DNA of 40,330 nucleotides, from NCBI GenBank assembly GCA_022712315.1, contig JALAGS010000119.1:1-40330 (forward strand), read 5' to 3'. Below are positions 9,370 through 17,964 of the stretch, piece by piece; the stretch's first letter is position 1, and every line of letters begins with the position of its first letter. A program made the translations under genes and the position numbers. The DNA is from Sphingobacterium sp. (GTDB lineage: Bacteria; Bacteroidota; Bacteroidia; Sphingobacteriales; Sphingobacteriaceae). The notes under the pieces are model-generated. The model had not been told where the DNA came from. It ran no database searches and worked only from the letters and a program-made list of their open reading frames with translations.

Positions 9370-10419
9370 TTAAGGTTGATTAACACTTTGAGAAACTGTG
9401 TCATGCAACATTTTTTCGAACAGTGCTTTTTGTTTAGGATCATGAAATTGGAGTCCGATCGGAAGGTAAACCAAGTCAACGGTTTCAAATAGTTTTTTAA
9501 AAGGTTTTAACCGCTGAAAATCCTTTTCGGTGGTCAATAGTATTTTATTGGTACTTACTAGGTTTCTGTACGATGTTATGATCTTGTCTAAATCTGATTG
9601 GCTAAATGCATGATGATCTCCAAAAGAAATGTGCTTGATCAAATTTGCCTTCTTCTTGATATAACTTACAAGCGGTTGCGGTTTTGCAATACCGGTAACC
9701 AGAATAATATCTTTGCCGCTAATATCGATTGTGGTTCCGTTGGTATCGACCGGTTCAAAGTAATCAATATAACTAAATGTAATTAAAGCTTCTTTGTTAT
9801 ACCGTCTGATTCTGTGTTCTATGGACCTTCTATCTTCAGCGGAAAGATGAATAGGACATTTGGTGATCGTTATAATTTGTGCTCGGTTAGCTTCGATAAG
9901 GAGATCCCTAAAATTGCCGGATGGAAATACCAGCATAGGATGCGAAAACGATGAAAAATCAAACAATAAAATATTGAAAAGAGGTGATAATTTTCGGTGT
10001 TGATAGGCATCATCCAAAATAATAAGCTGATGATCGGGCCGAAGTTTTTCTATTCCGGTACAACGATCCTCGCAAACCGCAACGGTGAGATATGGAAATT
10101 TATTTTTGAACTGTAAGGGTTCATCCCCAACATCACTGGCTGATGAATCAGTTTTTACGAGATGGAATCCTTTGCTTGTTCGCCCATACCCACGGCTGAG
10201 GATAGCAGTTTTATAGTCGTCTTTAAGGCTAGACACAACAAATTCTGTCATTGGACTTTTTCCTGTACCGCCAACAGAAAGATTGCCGATAACAATCGTC
10301 GGGATATCAAATGACTTTGATTTAAGCAATTTAAGATCATACAATCGATTTCTTATCCAAACAGCAAAGCCATAGATAATTGAAAAAGGAAATAACAGAT
10401 ATCGTAGTAAAGCTATCAT
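9370..10419 (-). CDS. lpxK: tetraacyldisaccharide 4'-kinase LpxK
   Basis: Phosphorylates the 4' position of the lipid A disaccharide precursor at the inner membrane, so the organism makes lipid A. At 349 residues it is full length. A hydrophobic N-terminus (1-22) anchors the protein; GNLSVGGTGKSP (45-56) is the Walker A loop with the family's unusual spacing, and DDAYQHRKL lies near 136. It overlaps gldH by four bases (ATGA), so the two are translationally coupled at the end of the holB-ricT-gldH-lpxK run. I saw no terminator hairpin directly after it. Confidence 0.95.
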   Translation of the reverse strand: MIALLRYLLFPFSIIYGFAVWIRNRLYDLKLLKSKSFDIPTIVIGNLSVGGTGKSPMTEFVVSSLKDDYKTAILSRGYGRTSKGFHLVKTDSSASDVGDEPLQFKNKFPYLTVAVCEDRCTGIEKLRPDHQLIILDDAYQHRKLSPLFNILLFDFSSFSHPMLVFPSGNFRDLLIEANRAQIITITKCPIHLSAEDRRSIEHRIRRYNKEALITFSYIDYFEPVDTNGTTIDISGKDIILVTGIAKPQPLVSYIKKKANLIKHISFGDHHAFSQSDLDKIITSYRNLVSTNKILLTTEKDFQRLKPFKKLFETVDLVYLPIGLQFHDPKQKALFEKMLHDTVSQSVNQP

Positions 10420-10886
10420 TTTGGAACAACTGTTAATCCAACGTCGGTGATTTCTTTCAACGGATTCTCTTTCATATGCTGTTCAATGGAAATTGTATAC
10501 ATTCCTGTATCCGGAAATTGGTAATCTTTATGGATGATGGATTGATTGTTATATAGACTACCTGAGGATTTTCCAATCCATTTTCCATCGGGGCGGGCCA
10601 TTTTTATTTCTTTACGATAAGTATATTGCTTTTTATCGGGGCCACGTTGATAGATGAGGACAAAAAGGTTTGAGAAGGCATATTCGGGGGTGTGGCGAAT
10701 ATCCATTAATACATCATATCGTTTAGTTTTATCGCCGATATGAAATTGAAAACGAGCTGGTGATGTATTCAGCCAAGCTTTATTGTCTATGGGTTTATTA
10801 TCATTAATTATTGAAGTTTGGTCACAGGAACCCCATATGCCAATACATAACATACCAACAAGGAGCGTTGAGTTTTTGAGTTTCAT
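10416..10886 (-). CDS. gldH: gliding motility lipoprotein GldH
   Basis: A 156-residue lipoprotein; the N-terminus has a hydrophobic stretch ending in Cys21 (GIWGSC), a slightly atypical lipobox because of Trp at -3. The mature sequence, with FQFHIGDKTKRYDVLMDIRH and later NLFVLIYQ, matches the GldH family as I know it. In Flavobacterium GldH is needed for gliding, but many non-gliding Bacteroidota keep gldH between a PSP1-domain gene and lpxK, so motility should not be assumed. It overlaps lpxK by four bases. A hairpin lies just upstream, between it and the ricT-like gene. Confidence 0.85.
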   Translation of the reverse strand: MKLKNSTLLVGMLCIGIWGSCDQTSIINDNKPIDNKAWLNTSPARFQFHIGDKTKRYDVLMDIRHTPEYAFSNLFVLIYQRGPDKKQYTYRKEIKMARPDGKWIGKSSGSLYNNQSIIHKDYQFPDTGMYTISIEQHMKENPLKEITDVGLTVVPK

Positions 10887-10897
10887 GTTTATCTTTA

Positions 10898-10938
10898 AAA
10901 AAGAATATGCCTAATGTGTTAAAATTAGGCATATTTTA
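10898..10938 (-). terminator. hairpin between ricT-like gene and gldH
   Basis: On the minus strand AATATGCCTAA pairs with TTAGGCATATT around about 10 bases, followed by CTTTTTT. It fits an intrinsic terminator or attenuator after the ricT-like gene, so gldH-lpxK may need their own promoter or readthrough. Confidence 0.7.
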
Positions 10939-10940
10939 TT

Positions 10941-12317
10941 TTATTCTGCTTTTGGGGCAGTATTGTTATTATTACCCTTATTTTTATTGCGGTGTCTATT
11001 GAATCGCTTTTTGGGCCTATTGTTTGTTCCCTCTTTATTGTCTTTACTTGCCGTAGGAGCGACAGTATCGGTCGCTAACTGAGGTTTAGCACCTTGTCTA
11101 GGTACATTTTGTTCAGCTTTCTCCGTTTTTTGTCCGGTCTTATTTTCCGTTTTGACGGTATTGCTTTTGGTTTTCCTTTTCTTCTTTCTTTTATTCCGAT
11201 CATCAAGCCGAGTTAAGCTATCTTGCCCGACTACGTTTTCGTAATCGTAATTGATATTTTTCTCTTCTTTGATTTCATCCGTATCTATTGCACTTGAAAT
11301 TGCTTCAGGTTTGATCCCCTGTTTATTCATTTCAACAAGTTCTTTTACTTGTTGGACCGGTAGCGCGATCCAATTTTCGGCTCCTGGAAAAGAGAACCAC
11401 ATCATTTTTTTAAAGATATCGGTCTTTTGAAGATAAGCGACACCTTTTTGTGTTTCTATGCGGTCTATGTTATTCGGAATGTCTTTTAATGCATCCATAT
11501 AACTATCCAATTCATAATTGAGACAGCATTTCAATTTTCCACATTGTCCAGCTAATTTCAGGGTATTCAGGGACAGATTTTGATAACGTGCAGCTGACGT
11601 GGAAACAGTTTTAAAATCCGTTAACCAAGTCGAACAACAGAGTTCACGGCCACAGGAACCAATACCGCCTAGACGGCTTGCTTCTTGCCGCATACCTATC
11701 TGACGCATTTCAATCCGTATCCGAAACGCTTCGGCCATTTTTTTGATGAGTTCACGAAAATCCACACGCCCCTCAGCAGTGTAATAGAAGGTAGCCTTCG
11801 TTTTATCTCCCTGATAGTCTACATCAGAAATCTTCATGGATAAGCCAAGGTCCAAAGCCAATTTACGGGCTTTGTGCATGGTTTCCCATTCGAGATCTTT
11901 TGCTGCGTTATACTTCTCTACATCTACCTCGTTTGGTTTCCGATAGATTTTCTTTGTTACCATTTCTGGGGTAACATTATTCTTTTTTAATTGTAATCTG
12001 ACCAATTCACCTGTTAGGGAGATGTGTCCGACATCATAGCCACCTGTTGAAGGCTCTACAACGACCATCTCACCCATTTCCAGGTAGATATTGTCTACAT
12101 TAATAAAGAAATCTTTTCGTGATCCCTTGAATCGTACTTCGACGATATTAAATGGTTTATAATTTGAAGGCATATCCATATCGGAAAGCCAGTCATATAC
12201 ATCTAATTTATTACATCCGCTAGTCATGCAAGAGCCATTATTCTGACATCCTGCCGGTGTACCATTTGCTGTGGTAGTACCGCAACCTCCGCCGGATGAG
12301 CAACTGCCACATCCCAT
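10941..12317 (-). CDS. RicT/YaaT-like PSP1-domain protein with Cys-rich N-terminus
   Basis: A 458-residue relative of Bacillus RicT (YaaT), which with RicA and RicF forms an Fe-S complex affecting RNase Y and RNA processing. The core runs from about 55 to 270 and keeps two cysteine clusters, SCGRELCC (221-228) and CGKLKCC (259-265). Ahead of it is a Gly-rich segment with six cysteines in 35 residues (C3, C6, C12, C24, C30, C35) followed by CNKLDVYDWL. The C-terminal ~120 residues are disordered and strongly basic (KKRKKKRKTK, KKRFNRHRNKNK), suggesting nucleic-acid contact. It starts 10 bases after holB, as expected for one operon. Sporulation is not implied. Confidence 0.85.
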   Translation of the reverse strand: MGCGSCSSGGGCGTTTANGTPAGCQNNGSCMTSGCNKLDVYDWLSDMDMPSNYKPFNIVEVRFKGSRKDFFINVDNIYLEMGEMVVVEPSTGGYDVGHISLTGELVRLQLKKNNVTPEMVTKKIYRKPNEVDVEKYNAAKDLEWETMHKARKLALDLGLSMKISDVDYQGDKTKATFYYTAEGRVDFRELIKKMAEAFRIRIEMRQIGMRQEASRLGGIGSCGRELCCSTWLTDFKTVSTSAARYQNLSLNTLKLAGQCGKLKCCLNYELDSYMDALKDIPNNIDRIETQKGVAYLQKTDIFKKMMWFSFPGAENWIALPVQQVKELVEMNKQGIKPEAISSAIDTDEIKEEKNINYDYENVVGQDSLTRLDDRNKRKKKRKTKSNTVKTENKTGQKTEKAEQNVPRQGAKPQLATDTVAPTASKDNKEGTNNRPKKRFNRHRNKNKGNNNNTAPKAE

Positions 12318-12327
12318 AGTTTTCTAT

Positions 12328-13470
12328 TTATATATATTGAGTTCCTTTCGGAAACGTTTTGTACTTGTATATTAATGTTAACTGCAAAGATAAATCTAAA
12401 AATAATATTTTGGGATTCGCATTTCTTTCTACAAAATAATGCGTTTCCTCAAATAGATTTATGGTTGCTTCGATTTGTTCAACGGTATAATGTACTGCAA
12501 ATTTTTGAACAAAGTCCAATTCTTTGGCCGGTAAGAAGACAAGACTTGAAAGTCCTTCTTTGATCAAGATGATTTGGCGCATCATATTAATTGCATAGAA
12601 AAGAAAACTTTTCTGGTTTTCTCTTCCCATTTTAGAGAGTTCTTCTTCTACCAAAGAAATCATATTGGTACCAGCATCTGAAACGATGAAGCGTAACCAA
12701 TTGACCAAAATTCCAAAATGATTATTTGTTTGGGACTGGATCTGATTCATTGCTTCCTGCAGATTTCCATCCGCAATAAAAGCAATTTCTGCAGCCTCCT
12801 GATCTGAAAGATGATGGACGATCTTTAAATGTTGTGATACCTCAGCATGGTCTAATTTCTTGATTTTGACCAGTTGCGTACGTGATATAATCGTATTTAA
12901 TATTTTGTCCTGATTTTCAGCAACCAGAATAAAGAGTGTTTTTTCTGGAGGTTCTTCGATTAATTTCAATAATGCATTACCCTGCGTATCCAAGTATTCT
13001 GGCAGCCACATAATTAAAACTTTATATTCGGCTTCGAATGATTTAAGGCTTAATTTTTTGATGATGCCATGGGCCTCGGCAATATTGATATTGACTTGTT
13101 TGTTGTCTGCATCCAGTTGATTGCGCCAATACTCCAATCCCATGTAAGGATTAGAAAGAAAAGATTTTCGCCAGCTATCCGCATAGTCTGCTGCTGTATC
13201 TTCTTTATGTTTGGCTATAAAAGGATAGGACATATGAAGATCCGGATGGATCAGTTTGCTATATTTCCGACACGATGAACATTGGCCACAGCTGTCTGCA
13301 GGTTGCCGGTTTTCGCAATTCAAAAATTGTGCGTAAGCATAAGCCAAAGCCAGGCTGCCTGAACCTTCGGGACCTAGGAATAATTGGGCATGACTCACAC
13401 GATTTTCCTGAACCGTGCGAACTAAATGTTCTTTGATGTCTTTATGCCCAATGATCTCTTTAAACTGCAT
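12328..13470 (-). CDS. holB: DNA polymerase III delta' subunit HolB
   Basis: Clamp-loader subunit that helps place the DnaN sliding clamp on primed DNA. The 380 residues include the AAA+-like fold with a degenerate P-loop, GPEGSGSL (33-40), in which the usual Gly-Lys-Thr is missing. This is expected, because delta' does not bind ATP. A zinc module with four cysteines (C52, C61, C64, C67) follows, and LLKLIEEPPEKTLFIL lies near 168. The C-terminal half is helical. It leads the holB-ricT-gldH-lpxK run and is divergent from dnaN, its functional partner, across a 209-base gap. Confidence 0.92.
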   Translation of the reverse strand: MQFKEIIGHKDIKEHLVRTVQENRVSHAQLFLGPEGSGSLALAYAYAQFLNCENRQPADSCGQCSSCRKYSKLIHPDLHMSYPFIAKHKEDTAADYADSWRKSFLSNPYMGLEYWRNQLDADNKQVNINIAEAHGIIKKLSLKSFEAEYKVLIMWLPEYLDTQGNALLKLIEEPPEKTLFILVAENQDKILNTIISRTQLVKIKKLDHAEVSQHLKIVHHLSDQEAAEIAFIADGNLQEAMNQIQSQTNNHFGILVNWLRFIVSDAGTNMISLVEEELSKMGRENQKSFLFYAINMMRQIILIKEGLSSLVFLPAKELDFVQKFAVHYTVEQIEATINLFEETHYFVERNANPKILFLDLSLQLTLIYKYKTFPKGTQYI

Positions 13471-13679
13471 ACACTACTGCTATTATACAAATGTAATAAA
13501 TATTGTGATTTATCGAGCCGAATTTGCTTTCTATACTTTTGGTGCTGTGCTTATTAATTGAAATACAATTGCTTATTTGAGGCTTGGAAATCTCTTTATG
13601 TGGAAAGAAAGGCGCCTATAAAACTGAAAAATATTGATTAATTTGTGTATTATTGCACATAATAATTAGTATTCAGGAA

Positions 13680-14801
13680 ATGAGATTCATTGTATCAACA
13701 TCAATTTTATTAAAGCAGTTACAAGCTATCAATGGCGCATCCAGTACAAGTACTGTTTTGCCAATCTTGGAAAACTTTCTTTTTGAAATAAAAGACAATA
13801 ACTTGACTATTTCTGCTACGGATCTGCAAACAAGTATGGTTACTTCGCTACCGATTGAGGCAAAAGAAGAGGGAAGAGTAGCCATGCCTTCGAAGATTTT
13901 GATCGAGACATTAAAAACTTTGCCAGATCAGCCGGTAGCATTTTCAGTAGACATGAATACCTTGGCTATCGAAATCAGCGCAGGTGATGGTAAGTATAAA
14001 TTGAGTGGAGAAAACGCTGACGATTTTCCTAAAATTCCTTCTATTGATAATGGTTCTGTTATTCAGATGCCAGCTCCTATTTTATCGGAAGCGATCAGCA
14101 AAACAATTTTTGCCGTCAGTAACGATGAATTGAGACCGGCAATGTCAGGTGTCTTGGTACAGTTAGCTGAAAAGAATGTGACTTTTGTTTCTACGGATGC
14201 TCACAAATTGGTACGTTACTCAAGAACGGATATCGGTGCTGAAAAACCAGCATCCCTTATTTTGCCGAAAAAAGCACTTTCATTGTTAAAATCTTCCCTG
14301 CCATCCGATGATGTGGCAGTATCCATTGAATACAATCAGACCAATGCATTCTTTAGCTTTGGCAATATCAATTTGATCTGTCGTTTGATTGACGAGCGTT
14401 ATCCAGATTATGCTGCTGTAATTCCTCAAGTCAATCCAAATAAGTTGACTGTAGACCGCTTATTGTTCTTGAATACATTGAGACGTGTAGTGATCTTTGC
14501 CAACAAAACGACACATCAGGTTCGTTTGAAAATCTCGGGCAGCGAGTTGCATATCTCTGCAGAAGATCTGGATTTTTCTAACGAAGCACATGAGCGCTTA
14601 TCTTGTCAATTTGAAGGTGACGATATGGAAATTGGTTTTAACGCCAAGTTCTTGGTTGAAATGCTGAATAACCTAGAAAGCGAAGAAGTTGTTTTGGAAA
14701 TGAGTACACCAAATCGTGCTGGCTTGTTGATCCCAGCAGTATCCGAAGATCATGAAGATATTTTGATGTTGGTGATGCCTGTTATGTTAAATAACGCTTA
14801 A
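13680..14801 (+). CDS. dnaN: DNA polymerase III beta sliding clamp DnaN
   Basis: Ring-forming processivity clamp of the replicative polymerase. I place the start at the ATG at 13680, giving 373 residues beginning MRFIVSTSILLKQLQAI, the normal start of the clamp. A frame extending back to 13653 adds nine unmatched residues. Three similar domains of about 120 residues are evident, with typical blocks LPILENFLFEI, MPAPILSEAI and RPAMSGVLV. The end LMLVMPVMLNNA corresponds to the conserved peptide-binding C-terminus. It is close to holB but 6 kb from dnaA. The downstream DedA-family gene follows after 13 bases and may be co-transcribed. Confidence 0.97.
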   Translation: MRFIVSTSILLKQLQAINGASSTSTVLPILENFLFEIKDNNLTISATDLQTSMVTSLPIEAKEEGRVAMPSKILIETLKTLPDQPVAFSVDMNTLAIEISAGDGKYKLSGENADDFPKIPSIDNGSVIQMPAPILSEAISKTIFAVSNDELRPAMSGVLVQLAEKNVTFVSTDAHKLVRYSRTDIGAEKPASLILPKKALSLLKSSLPSDDVAVSIEYNQTNAFFSFGNINLICRLIDERYPDYAAVIPQVNPNKLTVDRLLFLNTLRRVVIFANKTTHQVRLKISGSELHISAEDLDFSNEAHERLSCQFEGDDMEIGFNAKFLVEMLNNLESEEVVLEMSTPNRAGLLIPAVSEDHEDILMLVMPVMLNNA

Positions 14802-14814
14802 TCTTCTTCTCGGT

Positions 14815-15477
14815 TTGGAAATAATTACACACCTCATTGACTTTATTCTCCATATTGATAAACATTTGGTTGAAATAGTCAATGATTATCAGACTTGGAC
14901 TTACCTTATTCTGTTTCTTATTATTTTTGTAGAAACCGGAGTGGTGGTCATGCCTTTTTTACCAGGGGATTCTTTATTATTCGCCGCAGGTATGTTAGCT
15001 GCACAACCGAATGATCTCAACGTATGGTTGATGATTTTCGTTCTGTTGGTTGCTGCGGTTTCCGGTGATTCCTTGAATTATTCTATCGGAAAGCATTTTG
15101 GTATGCGCTTAACAAAATTTAAGCTCTTTGGAAAACAGGTTGTCAAAGATGAGCAGATTGCCAAGACGCATTCTTTTTATGAAAAATACGGCAGTAAAAC
15201 AATCGTTATAGCGCGCTTCGTACCAATTGTCCGCACTTTGGCACCCTTCGTCGGTGGTATTGGAAAGATGAATTATGGTACTTTCATCACGTATAATGTT
15301 GTAGGAGCTGTCTTGTGGGTGGGAGGCATCACCCTCGCCGGATATTTCTTGGGGAATATTCCGATTATCCGGGATAACTTCTCGAAGGTGGTACTGATTA
15401 TTATTTTTATATCTGTATTGCCGATAGTCATCGAGGTCATAAAAGAAAAGATAAAAACTAAAAAGGGAGTCCAATAG
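14815..15477 (+). CDS. DedA/SNARE-associated family membrane protein (copy 1, TTG start)
   Basis: A 220-residue integral membrane protein of the DedA family, thought to move undecaprenyl phosphate or other lipids and to support proton-motive force. Visible motifs are ETGVVVMPFLPGDSLLFAAG (about 43-62) and ARFVPIVRTLAPFVGG near 138, holding the family's acidic and arginine residues. The only start that fits is TTG at 14815: MEIITHLIDFILHIDKHL aligns residue for residue with the ATG start of the adjacent paralogue. The start is 13 bases after dnaN. Its TAG stop lies in the loop of the following terminator hairpin. Confidence 0.92.
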   Translation: MEIITHLIDFILHIDKHLVEIVNDYQTWTYLILFLIIFVETGVVVMPFLPGDSLLFAAGMLAAQPNDLNVWLMIFVLLVAAVSGDSLNYSIGKHFGMRLTKFKLFGKQVVKDEQIAKTHSFYEKYGSKTIVIARFVPIVRTLAPFVGGIGKMNYGTFITYNVVGAVLWVGGITLAGYFLGNIPIIRDNFSKVVLIIIFISVLPIVIEVIKEKIKTKKGVQ

Positions 15478-15491
15478 GATTCCCTTTTTTT
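15460..15491 (+). terminator. hairpin overlapping the stop of the first DedA gene
   Basis: AAAAGGGAGTCC pairs with GGATTCCCTTTT (one G-T wobble), followed by further T. The ORF's final codons form the left arm and the TAG stop (15475-15477) sits at the loop edge. A ribosome finishing the first gene would cover the hairpin, so termination may depend on translation. Confidence 0.75.
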
Positions 15492-15502
15492 ATGGATCAA
15501 AA

Positions 15503-16150
15503 ATGGAAACGATCACACAACTCATTGATTTTATATTGCATATTGATGGGCATCTTTTGCAGCTGATCAATAGTTATGCGAACTGGACTTATTTGATTTT
15601 GTTTTTGGTCATCTTTGCTGAAACAGGATTTGTTGTCACACCTTTTCTTCCCGGAGATTCTGTTTTATTTGCCTTGGGAGCGATAATTGCCCGACCAGAC
15701 TGTCAGCTCTCTTTGTCCCTGTTTATTGTCATTTTAATCTTGGCTGCTATTTCTGGCGATTTCGTGAATTATGAAATCGGTAAATATGTTGGAATAAAAG
15801 TTTTTAAACCAGGATCAAGGGTATTTAAACCTTCTTATCTACAAAAAACACAAGATTTTTATGCCAAACACGGAACCAAGACCATCGTTTATGCCCGGTT
15901 TGTGCCTATTGTTAGAACTTTTGCTCCATTTGTAGCAGGTATTGGTAAAATGCCCTATACCGTCTTCGGAAAATACAATATAGTGGGCGGTATATTATGG
16001 GCTTGTTTATTTATCCTAGCGGGCTATTTTTTTGGACAGCTGCCATTTTTTAAACATAATTTTTCCTTAGTTATCTTAGCTGTTATTTTTATTAGCTTAA
16101 TACCCATGCTTATACAGTTTTTAGCTGCTAAAAAGTCAAAAAAAGATTAA
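15503..16150 (+). CDS. DedA/SNARE-associated family membrane protein (copy 2)
   Basis: A 215-residue paralogue of the gene just upstream, with the same opening (METITQLIDFILHIDGHLLQ), the same ETGFVVTPFLPGDSVLFALG block and ARFVPIVRTFAPFVAG, so all signature residues are kept and both copies are probably active. Four or more membrane segments are predicted, with a basic C-terminal tail. It begins 25 bases after the first copy's stop, beyond the intervening hairpin. Divergence is moderate and even along the length, which suggests an old duplication kept for different substrates or expression. Exact lipid substrate unknown. Confidence 0.92.
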   Translation: METITQLIDFILHIDGHLLQLINSYANWTYLILFLVIFAETGFVVTPFLPGDSVLFALGAIIARPDCQLSLSLFIVILILAAISGDFVNYEIGKYVGIKVFKPGSRVFKPSYLQKTQDFYAKHGTKTIVYARFVPIVRTFAPFVAGIGKMPYTVFGKYNIVGGILWACLFILAGYFFGQLPFFKHNFSLVILAVIFISLIPMLIQFLAAKKSKKD

Positions 16151-16431
16151 ACGTTGCATACTAAATATCGTCTTTTAAGGTTAAAGGAATAGTTCGAATT
16201 ATTCTTACAAGGGGAAGCACTAACGTTGATGAACGAGCGATTATTCAAAAAAATCTTCAAGTAAACAAAGTGAATAAAATTACCCGAATATTCGAATCTA
16301 CCGTTGAATGAGCGCTTGTTTTTGTAGGAAATATCCATGTTTAGCATCTAAATATATTGATGAGAATAATCTGAATATTTCTTTAAATAGAAAGGCTGCG
16401 CATCAGGAGCTTATGAAATAACTATTTAGGT

Positions 16432-17007
16432 ATGAATTATTTGGTTTTAGCATTTACCTTGTTTTTTACACAGTTTGCTTTAGCACAGCGTGTTGTTGTT
16501 GATCATCATCAAGCCAAAGAGGCTTATGAACTATTGAATAAAATTCGCACAAACCCAGAAAAGTATAAGAAAGAGCTCAAACTTTTTAATCTGCAGAAAA
16601 TTAAACGGACTAAACTTAATTGGAACAATCAGCTGGCTGAGGTTGCGGTATACCGGGCGAAGGATATGGCTAAACGCTCTTATTTTGACCATGTTTCTCC
16701 TGAGGGGTATGGGCCTAACTATTTCATTCAAGAGGCCGGGTATCAGCTTAATCCTGAATGGCTGAAAAAACGAAGTTCAAACAATTTTGAATCTATTGCT
16801 GCCAATCGTGCTAGTGCTACAGACGCCATTAAAGCCCTTATTATTGGAAAGGAGGCCCCCGGTTACCATCATCGTACGCATTTATTGGGTATGGATCAGT
16901 GGAATGCTTCTTTGTACGATATCGGAATTGGCTATGTGGAATGTAAGGGTGCCAAGCCTTATGAAAGTTATCTTGTTGTTATCATTGCCAAGCACGACTG
17001 GAACTAA
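16432..17007 (+). CDS. secreted CAP (SCP/PR-1) domain protein
   Basis: A 191-residue exported protein: signal peptide 1-18 (ends FALA before QR), then a single CAP domain filling the rest. The domain shows LNKIRTNPEKY near 34, RAKDMAKRSYFDHVSPEGYGP around 76-96 and FESIAAN near 120, the usual cavity His and Glu positions of the CAP fold. Bacterial CAP proteins are poorly understood (lipid binding or wall-associated roles have been proposed). It is monocistronic, preceded by a 281-base gap with no clear gene and followed by the yicC promoter region. Confidence 0.88.
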   Translation: MNYLVLAFTLFFTQFALAQRVVVDHHQAKEAYELLNKIRTNPEKYKKELKLFNLQKIKRTKLNWNNQLAEVAVYRAKDMAKRSYFDHVSPEGYGPNYFIQEAGYQLNPEWLKKRSSNNFESIAANRASATDAIKALIIGKEAPGYHHRTHLLGMDQWNASLYDIGIGYVECKGAKPYESYLVVIIAKHDWN

Positions 17008-17075
17008 AAGGAAGTTAATTTGGGGAGTATCAGCAATTAATCCATTCAGAGTATTCAATTTTTACTGAAAAGTCA

Positions 17076-17083
17076 TACCTTTG
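17076..17083 (+). promoter_or_regulatory. -7 promoter box abutting yicC start
   Basis: TACCTTTG is a perfect match to the Bacteroidota -7 consensus TAnnTTTG. It ends only three bases before the chosen ATG at 17087. I saw no clear -33 TTTG at the usual 19-21 base distance. If the box works, transcription would begin at or just past that ATG. Confidence 0.5.
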
Positions 17084-17086
17084 CAT

Positions 17087-17962
17087 ATGATAAAATCCAT
17101 GACAGGATATGGCACGGCTTCCGCTGATAACGGTAAAGTTAAATACAGTGTCGAAATAAAGTCCTTAAATTCAAAATTCCTTGAATTGAATCTTCGTTTG
17201 CCCAAAGTTGTTTCGGACAAAGAGTTAACCCTGCGGACTGAAAGCAGCAAACTTATTGAACGTGGTAAAGTTAACATGAATGTAACTGTTGAATACACGG
17301 ATCAAACAGCAAAGGCATCTTCCATTAATTCCGATTTACTTAAAAAATATTATAGTCAATTGCAGCAGATTGCATCCGAGCTTAACGACACGAATGTCAA
17401 CCTGTTTGAGCTTGCGTTAAATATGCCTGAGGTAATCACCAATAATGATGATTCGGTTGATGACGAAGAATCTAAAGTATTAATGGATGCTTTTTATGAT
17501 GCGGTCAAACGTTTTAATACATTTCGTGAAGATGAAGGCAATGTACTTGCTGAAGACTTAATGAAGAGAGCGGAGCTGATATTGACCTATCTTGGACAGG
17601 TGGAGGCTCTAGAGGTAGAACGTATTCCATTGATCAGACAGCGTATCGAACAATTTTTAAATGATACGGTAGGTAAAGAGAACGTAGATCAAAATCGATT
17701 CGAACAAGAACTCGTTTATTACATTGATAAATTGGATGTGACTGAAGAAAAAGTCAGATTGCGTTCCCACTGTAATTACTTTTTAAAAGCGTTTGAATCT
17801 GCAGATTCAAACGGAAAAAAATTGGGATTTATTTCACAGGAAATGGGAAGGGAGATCAATACCCTAGGCTCTAAAGCAAATCATGCGGGCATTCAACAGA
17901 TTGTGGTCCGAATGAAAGAAGAATTAGAAAAAATAAAAGAGCAATTGCTCAACGTATTATAA
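17087..17962 (+). CDS. yicC: YicC family endoribonuclease
   Basis: A 291-residue member of the YicC family, shown in E. coli to be an endoribonuclease that affects small-RNA levels. The start MIKSMTGYG is the family signature; an in-frame TTG six bases earlier is unlikely. The C-terminal half contains the conserved blocks NRFEQELVYYIDKLDVTEEK and KKLGFISQEMGREINTLGSK, the latter diagnostic. It lies two bases before gmk, and the yicC-gmk pairing is widespread in bacteria, so yicC-gmk-nadD is one operon. A perfect -7-like box directly before the ATG raises the chance of a leaderless mRNA or of the second ATG (17099, MTGYG) being used. Confidence 0.93.
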   Translation: MIKSMTGYGTASADNGKVKYSVEIKSLNSKFLELNLRLPKVVSDKELTLRTESSKLIERGKVNMNVTVEYTDQTAKASSINSDLLKKYYSQLQQIASELNDTNVNLFELALNMPEVITNNDDSVDDEESKVLMDAFYDAVKRFNTFREDEGNVLAEDLMKRAELILTYLGQVEALEVERIPLIRQRIEQFLNDTVGKENVDQNRFEQELVYYIDKLDVTEEKVRLRSHCNYFLKAFESADSNGKKLGFISQEMGREINTLGSKANHAGIQQIVVRMKEELEKIKEQLLNVL

Positions 17963-17964
17963 GA

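Noticed and set aside
16147..16347. 66-codon minus-strand ORF after the second DedA gene
   Set aside because: Low-complexity Asn/Phe/Tyr/Ser-rich translation typical of AT-rich non-coding DNA, no start context; the gap 16151-16431 looks empty.
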